Assembly (NCBI RefSeq): GCF_002153375.1
Contig: NZ_MTBQ01000001.1
Location: forward strand, 186,001 to 250,000
Length of the DNA stretch: 64,000 nucleotides
Source of the DNA: Oceanobacillus rekensis
GTDB taxonomy: Bacteria > Bacillota > Bacilli > Bacillales > Amphibacillaceae
Reading direction: 5' to 3'
Part shown: one piece after another, positions 8,633 through 17,969 of the stretch
How the letters are laid out: each line of letters opens with the position of its first letter
How positions within the stretch are numbered: the first letter of the stretch is position 1
The notes under the pieces: generated by a model
The model's database searches: none
Told to the model about the DNA's origin: nothing
The model's input: only the letters and a program-made list of their open reading frames with translations
Program-made: the position numbers and the translations under genes

Positions 8633-10174
8633 GAGTGGGATGTTTCCATGCTTCTTCGCTGGGCGTTCTTCTTGTTTATTGCGCAACATTTCTAATGACT
8701 GGATTAACTTAAGTCTTGTTTCCCTTGGGTCGATGACATCATCCACCATTCCAAGTCCTGCAGCAACATAAGGATTTGCGAACCTTTCCCGGTATGAATC
8801 AATTTTTTCCTGCCGAAGTAGTTCCGGATTTTTACTTTCAGCAATTTCCTTTGCATGAATAATAGTTGCTGCACCCTCAGGTCCCATTACAGCAATTTCA
8901 GCATTTGGCCATGCATATACTAGATCCGCTCCAATGGATTTACTATTAAGGGCAACATATGCACCTCCATAAGCCTTTCTCGTAATAACAGTGATTTTCG
9001 GTACTGTCGCTTCCGAATAGGCATAAAGGATTTTAGCACCGTGGCGAATGATACCAGCATGTTCTTGCTTCACGCCCGGGAAGAAGCCAGTTACATCTTC
9101 AAATGTGATGATCGGGACATTAAAGGAGTCACAGAAACGAATAAAACGTGCTGCTTTATCACTGGAATCAATATCCAGACTACCTGCTAAAAACTTTGGT
9201 TGATTACAAACTAAGCCGATTGTTTCTCCTTTTATTCTAGCAAAGCCAACAACAATATTTTTGGCGAAATTACGATGGATTTCGAGAAAACTGCTCTCGT
9301 CAACTACCTGTTCAATTACTTTTTTTACGTCATATGGTCTTAGTGCGTTAAATGGTACCAGATCCGTTAATTCGGGACGTAATTCATCATCCGATACAAT
9401 GGATATATTTTTGGACTTTTCCTTATAGTTTGCTGGAAAATAATCAATCAACTGACGAACAGTATTCAATGCTTCTTCTTCAGAACTAGTCTGAAAATGA
9501 GCATTTCCACTTTTGGAATTATGTATATATGCGCCACCAAGATCTTCTGCTGAGATTTGCTCCCCTGTCACTGTTTCAATTACCTTAGGTCCGGTGATAA
9601 ACATTTGCGACTTTTTTTCAACCATAATAACGAAATCAGTTAGTGCAGGAGAGTAGACAGCACCCCCAGCACTCGGCCCCATAATGACAGAGATTTGAGG
9701 TATGACACCAGAATAGATGGAATTCCGATAGAAGACATGGCCATATCCATCCAAGGATGATACACCTTCCTGAATCCTTGCTCCACCCGAATCATTTAAG
9801 CCGACAAAAGGAAAACCATTTTTTGCTGCCAAATCCATCACGGAAGCAATTTTTTTACCGTGCATTTCACCAAGAGCACCACCATAAACGGTGAAATCCT
9901 GGGCAAATAAATAGATGGATTGACCATTGATTTTACCGTAGCCGGTCACAACGCCTTCACCTTTAGCATCATTATTAATGCCGAAATCAGATGACCTTGT
10001 TTCGATAAATGGATTAAGTTCAACAAATGTTCCATCATCCAGTAAATAGTCTATCCTTTCTCTTGCGGTCATTTTCCCTTTATCATGTTGTTTTTCGATA
10101 CGCCCATCCCCACCGCCAAGCTGAACCTGTCTTCGTTTATCATATAACTCATTGATCTTATCGAACATGTCCAT
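8630..10174 (-). CDS. mmdA: Acyl-CoA carboxyltransferase beta subunit (propionyl-/methylmalonyl-CoA type)
   Basis: About 514-residue carboxyltransferase of the PccB/MmdA family with two crotonase-fold halves. Conserved stretches include GKMTARERIDYLLDDGTF, the oxyanion segments GLNDSGGARIQEG and MGPSAGGAVYSPA, and in the second half ITFEDVTGFFPG and KAYGGAYVAL. It transfers carboxylate between biotin carrier and propionyl/methylmalonyl-CoA. It overlaps the upstream epimerase fusion gene (TGATG junction at 10172-10176; a TTG at 10177 is possible). No biotin carboxylase or carrier is in this operon, so partners must come from elsewhere (accB/accC or another locus). The C-terminus RPAKKHGNIPL is family-typical. 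Confidence 0.9.
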   Translation of the reverse strand: MDMFDKINELYDKRRQVQLGGGDGRIEKQHDKGKMTARERIDYLLDDGTFVELNPFIETRSSDFGINNDAKGEGVVTGYGKINGQSIYLFAQDFTVYGGALGEMHGKKIASVMDLAAKNGFPFVGLNDSGGARIQEGVSSLDGYGHVFYRNSIYSGVIPQISVIMGPSAGGAVYSPALTDFVIMVEKKSQMFITGPKVIETVTGEQISAEDLGGAYIHNSKSGNAHFQTSSEEEALNTVRQLIDYFPANYKEKSKNISIVSDDELRPELTDLVPFNALRPYDVKKVIEQVVDESSFLEIHRNFAKNIVVGFARIKGETIGLVCNQPKFLAGSLDIDSSDKAARFIRFCDSFNVPIITFEDVTGFFPGVKQEHAGIIRHGAKILYAYSEATVPKITVITRKAYGGAYVALNSKSIGADLVYAWPNAEIAVMGPEGAATIIHAKEIAESKNPELLRQEKIDSYRERFANPYVAAGLGMVDDVIDPRETRLKLIQSLEMLRNKQEERPAKKHGNIPL

Positions 10175-10995
10175 CAATCATCACTTCCTTCATGTTGGCA
10201 CAACTCGTATAGGACCCCATTTGCAGTTTTAGGGTGGATAAAAGCTATTTGACTATTTCTGGCACCAGTTTTTGCTTCTTCGTTAATCAATGGAATTCCC
10301 TGCTGTTTCAATTGCTGTAGTCTTGTACGAATGTCTCCGACTTCCAGTGCAATATGATGGATTCCTTCTCCTTTTTTATCAAGAAATTTCCTTATTGCAG
10401 ACTTTTCATTTAGGGGTTCCAACAACTCCAAACGGGATTCGCCAATTTTAATAAAAGCAACTTTTACTCCCTCCGATTCTATTTTTTCGACTGCCTCAAG
10501 TTCAAGTCCCAAGGAATCCGTATAGAATGAAAGTGCTGCATCAATATTTTCCACTGCAATCCCAATATGAGAAATTTGTTTTGGCGGTTTTTTCGAACTT
10601 GTCTTAGGATCAATCATTTCCATGATATATGTTGCCAATAATTCGGTCGATGACCCACTTGTAAAAATTTTCTTAATTCCTTTGTCCAGAAGATATGGAA
10701 TGTCTTCACTTGGTATAACTCCACCACCAATAACAGGGATATCACTTGCATTTCGGTCGTCGAGCTCCTGAAGCACCTTTGGAAACAATGTCCGGTGAGC
10801 ACCAGACAATGAAGAAAGCCCGATTACATCCACATCCTCCTGGACTGCCGCCTGCGCAATTTGCGCCGGTGACTGACGTAATCCAGTATAAATTACTTCC
10901 ATCCCATGGTCTCGCAGTGCCTGCGCAATTACTAATGCTCCCCGATCATGTCCATCCAAACCCGGTTTTGCTACTAGTACACGTATTTTTTTCAT
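10174..10995 (-). CDS. Fusion: methylmalonyl-CoA mutase B12-binding domain plus methylmalonyl-CoA epimerase
   Basis: 273-residue two-domain protein. Residues 1-130 are a cobalamin-binding Rossmann domain with the DxHxxG cobalt-ligand motif ([11 protein letters not shown]), the Ser-x-Leu segment GLSSLSGAH and the GGG turn VIGGGVIP. A Lys/Pro linker (about 131-140) leads to a vicinal-oxygen-chelate domain, residues 141-270. Its epimerase metal ligands are in [12 protein letters not shown] (His), GIHHIALEV (His) and VLYELCQ (Glu). One chain thus provides the mutase small domain, which pairs with the separate catalytic chain upstream, and the 2-epimerase that feeds it. It lies between the mutase catalytic gene (35-bp gap) and mmdA (overlap). 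Confidence 0.88.
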   Translation of the reverse strand: MKKIRVLVAKPGLDGHDRGALVIAQALRDHGMEVIYTGLRQSPAQIAQAAVQEDVDVIGLSSLSGAHRTLFPKVLQELDDRNASDIPVIGGGVIPSEDIPYLLDKGIKKIFTSGSSTELLATYIMEMIDPKTSSKKPPKQISHIGIAVENIDAALSFYTDSLGLELEAVEKIESEGVKVAFIKIGESRLELLEPLNEKSAIRKFLDKKGEGIHHIALEVGDIRTRLQQLKQQGIPLINEEAKTGARNSQIAFIHPKTANGVLYELCQHEGSDD

Positions 10996-11030
10996 TTTCT
11001 TTCCCCCTCGTATAAATAGTGCGGTTCCCC

Positions 11031-12677
11031 TTATATACCTGTATATTCTCCAAACTCCTCACGTAATACATTACAAATTTCACCGACAGATGCATAGGCT
11101 TTTACCGCATTCAAAATTGTAGGTATTAAATTTATTTCCGAGTCTTTTGCATTTTCCTTTAATTCTGCCAAGATTTTATCAACAACATCTTGATCACGAA
11201 AATCGCGAATGTCTTGTAAACATTCTACTTGAGATTTTTCTAATTTCTCATCTACCTTTAATAGATCTGGATTAACTTCTTCATTCAATTGGAATTTGTT
11301 TAAACCAACAATAATCTCTTCCTCTTTTTCTATTCGTTTCTGTATTTCATATGCATTTTGATGGATTTCCCGTTGCATATAGCCCTCTTCTACTGCTTGA
11401 ACAGCACCTCCTATGTCTTTAATGTGATCAAGATATTCCTTTATTTTCTGTTCCATTTCATCTGTTAGTGCTTCTACATAATATGAGCCGCCTAATGGAT
11501 CAATTGTATCGGCAACACCACTTTCATGTGCAATGATTTGTTGGGTTCTAAGTGCAATTCGTGCCGAGTCTTCAGTCGGTAAAGATAAAGCTTCATCACG
11601 TGAGTTGGTATGAAGGCTTTGCGTCCCGCCCATTACAGCTGCCAATGCCTGTAATGTGACGCGAACAATGTTATTATCTGGTTGTTGCGCGGTTAAAGTA
11701 GAGCCACCTGTCTGGGTATGGAATCGTAATTTCCAGCTTTTGGGATCTGTTGCATGATAATGTTCCTTCATAATTTTCGCCCAAATTCTTCTCGCCGCTC
11801 GGAATTTAGCTATTTCCTCAAAGAAATTATTATGTGCGTTAAAGAAAAAGGCAAGTCTTGGTGCAAAAGAATCAACTTTTAGACCGGCTTCAATTGCTGC
11901 ATCGACATATGCCATACCATTAGCAATCGTAAAGGCAGCTTCCTGAACAGCATTTGCTCCTGCTTCCCGAATATGGTAACCGGAAATACTTATCGTATTG
12001 AACTTTGGTACATTTTCTTGACAGAATTCAAAAATGTTAGTGATCAATCTCATGGATGGCTTTGGAGGGAATATGTATGTTCCTCTTGCGATGTATTCTT
12101 TTAAAATATCATTTTGAATGGTTCCGGTTAACTCTTCTAACGGAACACCCTGTTTTTCACCAACAGCAATATACATACATAGTAAAACAGATGCAGGTGC
12201 ATTAATCGTCATGGAAGTACTAACTTTATCAAGTGGTATTTGGTCAAGGAGTGTCTCCATATCTGTTAACGTGTCGATTGCTACTCCTACTTTTCCGACT
12301 TCCCCTTCTGACATAGAATCATCGGAATCATAACCAATTTGTGTTGGTAAATCAAAAGCTACAGAAAGTCCAGTCTGGCCTTGATTTAGTAGATAGCGGA
12401 AACGTTTATTCGTCTCTTTAGCAGATCCGAAGCCTGCATACTGTCGCATTGTCCAGAAACGACTTCGATACATGGTTGGTTGTATACCGCGAGTATATGG
12501 ATACTGCCCCGGGTAGCTAACATCATCTGGATAATTTTCTGATTCATATAATCGCTTAACTTCGATATCTGAAGAAGTCGTAAATGTTTCTTCTCTTTCA
12601 GGAAAGCGCTTTAATGTTTCCGCAACGGAATGCTCCCATTGATTTTTTTGAGATAAGTCATTCTTTTTCTCTGGCAT
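11031..12677 (-). CDS. mcmA1: Methylmalonyl-CoA mutase, catalytic (substrate-binding) subunit
   Basis: 548-residue acyl-CoA mutase TIM-barrel chain without its own B12 domain. Family stretches visible are [12 protein letters not shown] near the N-terminus, [35 protein letters not shown] and [15 protein letters not shown]. The length fits the two-chain form (McmA1), and the B12-binding partner is the next gene. It isomerises (R)-methylmalonyl-CoA to succinyl-CoA with adenosylcobalamin. First gene of the mcm operon on the minus strand; the ATG at 12677 follows GGAGGT. No MeaB/ArgK chaperone gene is present in the window. Confidence 0.93.
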   Translation of the reverse strand: MPEKKNDLSQKNQWEHSVAETLKRFPEREETFTTSSDIEVKRLYESENYPDDVSYPGQYPYTRGIQPTMYRSRFWTMRQYAGFGSAKETNKRFRYLLNQGQTGLSVAFDLPTQIGYDSDDSMSEGEVGKVGVAIDTLTDMETLLDQIPLDKVSTSMTINAPASVLLCMYIAVGEKQGVPLEELTGTIQNDILKEYIARGTYIFPPKPSMRLITNIFEFCQENVPKFNTISISGYHIREAGANAVQEAAFTIANGMAYVDAAIEAGLKVDSFAPRLAFFFNAHNNFFEEIAKFRAARRIWAKIMKEHYHATDPKSWKLRFHTQTGGSTLTAQQPDNNIVRVTLQALAAVMGGTQSLHTNSRDEALSLPTEDSARIALRTQQIIAHESGVADTIDPLGGSYYVEALTDEMEQKIKEYLDHIKDIGGAVQAVEEGYMQREIHQNAYEIQKRIEKEEEIIVGLNKFQLNEEVNPDLLKVDEKLEKSQVECLQDIRDFRDQDVVDKILAELKENAKDSEINLIPTILNAVKAYASVGEICNVLREEFGEYTGI

Positions 12678-12744
12678 TCATAATACCTCCATTTTTTAAT
12701 TTGAATTTTTATTATTAATTCTATTTTCAGTTATTTTTTAACAC

Positions 12745-12773
12745 TTGTCCAGAGTTAATTTTCGCGATAGAAT
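12745..12773 (+). promoter_or_regulatory. Probable sigma-A promoter for the 45-residue membrane protein
   Basis: TTGTCC (12745-12750), a 17-base spacer and TAGAAT (12768-12773) lie 34 bases before the TTG start at 12808, in the divergent gap with mcmA1. Matched by eye only. Confidence 0.45.
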
Positions 12774-12807
12774 GTATGATAAGTAATGTTATAAAGGAGG
12801 AACCATT

Positions 12808-12945
12808 TTGGCTGCAAATGTAAATCACAAATCCGCTCCGAAGAAACGTTCGAAACGCGAACGGAGAAATAAAATTATTGTATATATTATGATTATCTTG
12901 ATGCTATTATCGACATTCACATATGGCCTAGCTATGTTTATTTAA
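12808..12945 (+). CDS. Small single-span membrane protein, Prli42-like
   Basis: A 45-codon frame starting with TTG at 12808, seven bases after a strong AAAGGAGG (12793-12800). It encodes a basic N-terminal half (KKRSKRERRNK) and one C-terminal transmembrane segment beginning KIIVYIMIILMLLSTF and ending GLAMFI. This layout (short, basic, one span, ending in a Met-Phe-hydrophobic tail) resembles Prli42, the membrane anchor of the stressosome in Firmicutes. The basic extension is longer than I recall for Prli42. A terminator follows. Function is inferred from resemblance only. Confidence 0.65.
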   Translation: MAANVNHKSAPKKRSKRERRNKIIVYIMIILMLLSTFTYGLAMFI

Positions 12946-12996
12946 ATAAGTGAAGTAAAGATATGGTCTATCCAAGTACCAGTCTTTACTTATTTC
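12944..12996. terminator. Bidirectional terminator between the small membrane protein and yqjA
   Basis: Arms AAATAAGT-ga-AGTAAAGA and TCTTTACTTATTT with a 21-base loop. It starts at the TAA of the small gene and contains the yqjA stop codon (12986). Confidence 0.6.
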
Positions 12997-13963
12997 TATC
13001 CTTCTTATGTTGTTTAACATCACTTTTCTTAAACTTATGTTTTATAACTAAATAATTTTCTATTTCGTGCAGCAACTGAAATAAATTTGCCCTTGTTTCA
13101 AATTCCTCTCTTGTAGAGGGCAAATCCACTTTATTGAATTCATAGCGAAGTTCCCTTAATTCATCAAGAAAGATAACTGCCGTATTTCCTGGATGAACAG
13201 AATCTGATAATCTCTCAAAGAAGTCAGCTATTTTCTCAGAAATGAAATTTGTATTTGGTAGATTCGTCACAAGTGGCAGCATATTCTTAAGCAATTCAAA
13301 TTGCTTAACGCGCATTTTAAAATAATCAAGATAGGGATGTTTATTCCTTAAAAGATGGTTTTCCCTATCTCTTTCCACTAGGTTAATTGCCTTATATAGC
13401 ATTTCCTCACTCTCAGCAATTTCTTTTCCCTTCCAGCTGATATCCTTATAACGTAAGTAACGTGAGTATTCATATAAAATGACTTTAAAATTTCCTTCCA
13501 GTTTTTCCTGATTTTCTTTTAAGGTCTTATCCAAGCTAGGCATGTACAAATTCAGTAATAAACCTGTACCAATACCTACTATGATCAATAAATATTGATC
13601 AATTAACGTTGACAAAGTAATATTTGCTGAACTATATAGATTTAAGGTTACAACCAAGCTAGTTGATATACCGGGAGTAATTTTAAATAAAACAATTGTC
13701 GGAATAAATAATATCAGCATGAGGCCAAGAACCAAAGGATTATAGCCAAGTAATTCAAAAAATGAGAATGCGAATAAACTTGCGATGATACAGGCAAAGA
13801 ATCGGTGCCAGGCACTATAAAAAGATCGTTTTCTGGAAGGCTGGATACATAGCATAGTTAATATACCTGCCGAAACAAAATTTGACAATCCAAGTAATTG
13901 TGCAATCGAAATAGAGACAGGTGTGCCAATTGCTGTTTTTATTGTACGGTAGCCAATCTTCAC
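12986..13963 (-). CDS. yqjA: Aromatic acid exporter family membrane protein (YqjA-like)
   Basis: 325-residue protein with an N-terminal membrane half and a soluble, helical C-terminal half. The membrane half has about four to five hydrophobic spans, for example ILTMLCI, FFACIIASLFAFSFF, LMLILFIPTIVLF and YLLIIVGIGTGLLL. The soluble part begins about YMPSLDKTLKENQEK. This is the ArAE/DUF939 layout of B. subtilis YqjA. Start chosen at GTG 13963 (MKIGYRTIKTAIGT) with AAGGAGAC just upstream; the in-frame ATG at 13987 would put this ribosome site inside the gene. Transport substrate unknown. Confidence 0.82.
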   Translation of the reverse strand: MKIGYRTIKTAIGTPVSISIAQLLGLSNFVSAGILTMLCIQPSRKRSFYSAWHRFFACIIASLFAFSFFELLGYNPLVLGLMLILFIPTIVLFKITPGISTSLVVTLNLYSSANITLSTLIDQYLLIIVGIGTGLLLNLYMPSLDKTLKENQEKLEGNFKVILYEYSRYLRYKDISWKGKEIAESEEMLYKAINLVERDRENHLLRNKHPYLDYFKMRVKQFELLKNMLPLVTNLPNTNFISEKIADFFERLSDSVHPGNTAVIFLDELRELRYEFNKVDLPSTREEFETRANLFQLLHEIENYLVIKHKFKKSDVKQHKKDRNK

Positions 13964-14010
13964 GTTTATGTCTCCTTGTAAAAACATATGTATGAAAGGG
14001 TATAAAATAA

Positions 14011-14036
14011 GGCTGTCAATTGTACAATGGCAGCCT
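14011..14036 (-). terminator. Terminator downstream of brxB
   Basis: Imperfect stem GGCTGCCATTGT / ACAATTGACAGCC read on the minus strand, followed by TTATTTT, 40 bases past the bacilliredoxin stop. Confidence 0.65.
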
Positions 14037-14075
14037 CATTTATTGGTAATATGAAAATACTAAAACACAACAGTC

Positions 14076-14507
14076 TTACACTTCTTTACAGTTTTCCTCG
14101 AATAATCCTTGTAATTTGCTTGACACATCCATTGCGCTATGCCCTTCAATATCATGTCTTTCCAACATGGTAACTATTTTACCATCTTTCATAAGAGCAA
14201 ACGATGGAGAAGAAGGTGGAAATCCTTCAAAATACTCACGAGCCTTTTCTGTTGCTTCACGGTCCTGACCAGCAAAAACAGTTACCAGATGATCTGGTCG
14301 TTTATCATAATGAATGGAATTTAATGCAGCTGGACGTGCTACTCCACCTGCACAACCACATGTTGAATTTATCATAACGAGTGTAGTACCTTCACGATTT
14401 AGTGCAGTATCCACATCCTCAGGACTTCTAAGCTCCTCGTATCCTGCTTCTTTTATATCTTTTCGTGCAGCTTCTACGACATCTTGCATAAACAAATTGA
14501 AATCCAT
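14076..14507 (-). CDS. brxB: Bacilliredoxin (BrxA/BrxB family, YqiW)
   Basis: 143-residue thioredoxin-like protein with the characteristic Cys-Gly-Cys (C50-G-C52, in [13 protein letters not shown]) and the conserved [14 protein letters not shown] segment. Bacilliredoxins remove bacillithiol from S-bacillithiolated proteins after oxidative stress. The position just after the bkd operon and before yqjA agrees with yqiW (brxB) of B. subtilis. The ATG at 14507 follows a GGATGGGTG region. It probably has its own promoter in the 119-bp gap upstream. Its presence implies bacillithiol use by this organism. Confidence 0.93.
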   Translation of the reverse strand: MDFNLFMQDVVEAARKDIKEAGYEELRSPEDVDTALNREGTTLVMINSTCGCAGGVARPAALNSIHYDKRPDHLVTVFAGQDREATEKAREYFEGFPPSSPSFALMKDGKIVTMLERHDIEGHSAMDVSSKLQGLFEENCKEV

Positions 14508-14626
14508 CGTACACCCATCCTTTACGTATTGTATTATATTTCTATCATAAGCTTACCAAGACTAGAGATAATTTTCAATTTAAAATGTCCGGATATATTC
14601 CGTCTGAATTGCTTGCTATTATAAAG

Positions 14627-15886
14627 TCAATACAAATTCATCGTTTTATCACTCATATTCTCAAGAATCTCCTTTACACGAGCGAGAAATCTTCCACAAA
14701 CAAGCCCATCGAGAATGCGATGATCCAATGACAATGATAAATTAACCATATCACGTGCAGCAAACATATCATCGATAATAACTGGACGCTTTACAATGGA
14801 CTCTACTTGCAATATTGCTGCTTGCGGATGGTTGATTACCCCCATGGAGGATATGGAACCAAATGTTCCAGTATTATTAACGGTGAAAGTTCCTCCCTGC
14901 ATATCATCGGAAGTTAACTTTCCGTTTCTCGCTTTCCTTGCAAGATCATGAATATCTCGCGCAATTGCTTTAATTGTTTTATCATCCGCATTCTTTATAA
15001 CCGGGACGAATAGTTCATTTTCCTTAGCCACTGCAATGGAGAGATTGATTGCTTTTTTCTGAATAATTTTGTCTCCTGCCCACATACTGTTTAACTGGGG
15101 ATACTCTTTTAGTGCTTGGGCAACTGCTTTGACAAAAAAGGCAAAAAAAGTTAAACCGAAGCCTTCATTTATTTTAAAGCTATCTTTAACATTATTGCGA
15201 TATTTCACAAGGTCTGTAACATCAACTTCCACTGTCATCCATGCATGTGGGATCTCCTGCTTTGACTTGACCATATTTTGTGCAATCACTTTTCTGATAC
15301 CTTTAACCGGAATCTCTTTGTCACCTCGTTGTGATTCCTTTTCAGATGTCGTGTCTGACTTATTGGAAATAGGAATATTGTTATCAGTAGCTGTTGTTAT
15401 TGCTTGAGCCTGAGAAGCTATTGGAACTTCACCAGTAGAAATAATTTTTTCAAGGTCCTTCCTAGTAATTCTTCCACCTCGACCTGATCCTCTTACGTCA
15501 TTTAGATCAATCGCATTTTCCTGTGCTATACGCAATACAGCAGGCGAATATCGCTTTTTCATCGATTCTCCATTAGATGTTGCGTCTTCACTTTCAATTG
15601 CAATTTCTTCTTTTTCCTCGTCTAAAGAGTCACTCTCTTGTGCCCCTTCCGTCTCGATATAACATATTAAGTCACCAACAGCGATTGTATCTCCTTCAGC
15701 AGCGGAAAGCTCCTTGATGACACCAGTAAAGGAGGACGGTACTTCTGCATTCACTTTATCCGTCATTACTTCGGTGATTGGGTCATACTTATTGACATGA
15801 TCACCGACATTAACGAGCCAGGAACTTATCGTCCCTTCTGTTACGCTTTCCCCTAACTGTGGCATGGTAATTTTTTCGGTAGGCAT
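14627..15886 (-). CDS. bkdB: Branched-chain 2-oxo acid dehydrogenase E2 (lipoyl acyltransferase)
   Basis: 419-residue E2 component. The N-terminal lipoyl domain has the lipoylated Lys in EVMTDKVNAEVPS, followed by an acidic/Ser linker. A peripheral subunit-binding domain (RYSPAVLRIAQENAIDL, then VRGSGRGGRITRKDL) and the acyltransferase domain with the catalytic SLDHRILDGLVCG follow. It accepts acyl groups from the E1 pair and passes them to CoA. Start placed at ATG 15886 (MPTEKITMPQLG) behind GGAGGG; the frame opens five codons earlier. Last gene of the bkd operon. Confidence 0.95.
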   Translation of the reverse strand: MPTEKITMPQLGESVTEGTISSWLVNVGDHVNKYDPITEVMTDKVNAEVPSSFTGVIKELSAAEGDTIAVGDLICYIETEGAQESDSLDEEKEEIAIESEDATSNGESMKKRYSPAVLRIAQENAIDLNDVRGSGRGGRITRKDLEKIISTGEVPIASQAQAITTATDNNIPISNKSDTTSEKESQRGDKEIPVKGIRKVIAQNMVKSKQEIPHAWMTVEVDVTDLVKYRNNVKDSFKINEGFGLTFFAFFVKAVAQALKEYPQLNSMWAGDKIIQKKAINLSIAVAKENELFVPVIKNADDKTIKAIARDIHDLARKARNGKLTSDDMQGGTFTVNNTGTFGSISSMGVINHPQAAILQVESIVKRPVIIDDMFAARDMVNLSLSLDHRILDGLVCGRFLARVKEILENMSDKTMNLY

Positions 15887-15910
15887 AGGAAAACCCTCCA
15901 TATCCTCTTA

Positions 15911-16894
15911 TTAATATTCAGCTAAATCACGCATTGCTTTTTCTACTTTGTCTGGATTCATCATGAAAAACTTTTCCATTGTCGGTGCGTATGGCATGGA
16001 TGGAATATCTGGTCCTGCGAGTCTCTGGATTGGAGAATCCAAATCAAACAGGCAATGTTCCGCTATAATTGCTGCTACCTCACCGATTATACTTCCTTCT
16101 TTATTATCTTCTGTAATTAGTAAAACTTTCCCTGTTTTCTTTGCAGCTTCAATAATTGCTTCCTGATCAAGCGGGTAAACTGTACGTAAATCAAGAATAT
16201 GGGCATCGATCCCGTCTTCTGCCAGTTTTTCTGCTGCTTGCAATGCAAAATGTACACATAATCCATACGTAATGACAGTGATGTCTTCTCCCTCTCGTTT
16301 TACATCTGCTTTGCCAATCGGTAAAACATAGTCATCTGCTGGAACTTCACCTTTAAGTAAGCGGTATGCGCGTTTATGTTCAAAGAAAAGGACGGGGTCA
16401 TTATCACGTATGGCCGCTTTAAGTAGCCCTTTCACATCATACGGTGTGGATGGCATTACAATTTTCAAACCGGGCTGATTTGCAAATATTGCCTCCACTG
16501 ATTGTGAATGATACAGCGCACCATGAACCCCACCGCCATACGGAGCACGTATTGTGATTGGGGCACTCCAGTCATTATTGGAACGATAACGCATCTTTGC
16601 AGCTTCAGAGATAATTTGATTAATTGCCGGCATGATAAAGTCAGCAAACTGCATTTCTGCGACTGGTCGCAAGCCGTACATAGCTGCACCGATGCCGACT
16701 CCTGCTATTGCAGATTCAGCAAGCGGCGTATCCAATACGCGATCCTCTCCAAATTCTTCGTATAATCCGTCAGTAGCCCGGAATACACCGCCCTTTTTCC
16801 CAACGTCTTCACCTAATATAAATACCTTTTTATCGCGTTGCATTTCTTCTCTTAGAGCTGTTGTAATTGCTTGTATATAAGTCATAACTGGCAT
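15911..16894 (-). CDS. bkdAB: Branched-chain 2-oxo acid dehydrogenase E1 beta
   Basis: 327-residue transketolase-like E1 beta subunit. Recognisable stretches are FILGEDVGKKGGVFRAT, EMQFADFIMPAINQI, the GGGVHGALYHSQS substrate-side loop and VITEDNKEGSIIGEV. With BkdAA it forms the alpha2beta2 thiamine-diphosphate E1 that decarboxylates the 2-oxo acids of Leu, Ile and Val. Spacing to bkdAA is 17 bp and to bkdB 24 bp, so all are in one transcript. Confidence 0.96.
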   Translation of the reverse strand: MPVMTYIQAITTALREEMQRDKKVFILGEDVGKKGGVFRATDGLYEEFGEDRVLDTPLAESAIAGVGIGAAMYGLRPVAEMQFADFIMPAINQIISEAAKMRYRSNNDWSAPITIRAPYGGGVHGALYHSQSVEAIFANQPGLKIVMPSTPYDVKGLLKAAIRDNDPVLFFEHKRAYRLLKGEVPADDYVLPIGKADVKREGEDITVITYGLCVHFALQAAEKLAEDGIDAHILDLRTVYPLDQEAIIEAAKKTGKVLLITEDNKEGSIIGEVAAIIAEHCLFDLDSPIQRLAGPDIPSMPYAPTMEKFFMMNPDKVEKAMRDLAEY

Positions 16895-16911
16895 GTTTTT
16901 CCCCCTCTCTA

Positions 16912-17904
16912 TTATTCTTCGTAAACATATTTAAGTGCATGTTCTGCTTCTGCATAGGGAGCATTCTCTGCAAAATCAGTTGCTTCGTTAATAATACCCA
17001 TTATTTCATCGACAAGTAGTTTTTCTTTATCATCTGTTAATATGTTCGTTTCTCTCATGTAATTGGCAAAAGTAATGATGGAGTCTTTTTTACGGGCTTC
17101 TTCCACTTCGCTTTTCCCACGATAGGTACTATCATCGTCATCACTTGAATGTGGTGTAAGCCGATATGATACAGCCTCAATTAATGATGGTCCATCTCCT
17201 GCTGCCGCACGGGCTCTTGCTTCCTTTACCGCTTGGTATACTGCTAAAGGATCATTTCCATCCACAGTAACACCTGGCATACCATAGCTTTCTGCTCTAT
17301 CCGCTACATTTTTACTGGCGACTTGCCTTTCATATGGAATAGAGATTGCATATTTATTATTTTCAACCATCGTAATAACTGGCAGTTTATAAACACCAGC
17401 AAAATTCAATCCCTCATGAAAATCCCCCTGGTTGGATGAACCTTCACCTAGAGTAACGAAAGAAACAAAATCTTTTTTCTCCATTTTACCAGCAAGTGCA
17501 ACACCCACTGCGTGTGGTAATTGTGTTGTAACCGGTGAAGAACCACTTAAAATTCGATTCTTCTTTTGTCCAAAATGACCGGGCATCTGTCTTCCCCCAG
17601 AATTAGGATCATCTGCTTTAGCGAATGATGATAACATCAATTCCTTTGCTGTCATCCCAAAAGCAAGAACAACCCCCATATCTCTATAGTATGGTGCCAC
17701 ATAATCTTTTTCTCTATTTAAGGCAAATGAAGCACCAACTTGAGCTGCTTCTTGTCCTTGGCAGGAAATGGCGAAGGGAATTTTCCCTGACCGATTTAAC
17801 AGCCACATTCTCTCATCGAGTTTTCTGGCCAGAAGCATAGTTTTAAACATTTCCATAACTTCCTCGTCCGATAAGCCCAACTCTCTATGTCTATTTTCCA
17901 ACAT
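16912..17904 (-). CDS. bkdAA: Branched-chain 2-oxo acid dehydrogenase E1 alpha
   Basis: 330-residue thiamine-diphosphate-binding E1 alpha. The ThDP motif runs from GEGSSNQGDFHEGLNFAG to VENNKYAIS, and the phosphorylation-loop region of eukaryotic homologues is matched by YRLTPHSSDDDDSTYR. It pairs with BkdAB. The ATG at 17904 has AGGAGGT upstream, 65 bp after lpdV. Confidence 0.96.
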   Translation of the reverse strand: MLENRHRELGLSDEEVMEMFKTMLLARKLDERMWLLNRSGKIPFAISCQGQEAAQVGASFALNREKDYVAPYYRDMGVVLAFGMTAKELMLSSFAKADDPNSGGRQMPGHFGQKKNRILSGSSPVTTQLPHAVGVALAGKMEKKDFVSFVTLGEGSSNQGDFHEGLNFAGVYKLPVITMVENNKYAISIPYERQVASKNVADRAESYGMPGVTVDGNDPLAVYQAVKEARARAAAGDGPSLIEAVSYRLTPHSSDDDDSTYRGKSEVEEARKKDSIITFANYMRETNILTDDKEKLLVDEIMGIINEATDFAENAPYAEAEHALKYVYEE

Positions 17905-17969
17905 AAAATGTACCTCCTAATTATGTCATATGTAACGGGCAACGAAATCCACATAATCGAAGTTTTACT

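Noticed and set aside
10174..10995. The mutase/epimerase gene as two genes joined by a sequencing error
   Set aside because: The linker is in frame, Lys/Pro-rich and without an internal ribosome site or start codon in front of the epimerase part, so a real fusion is the simpler reading.
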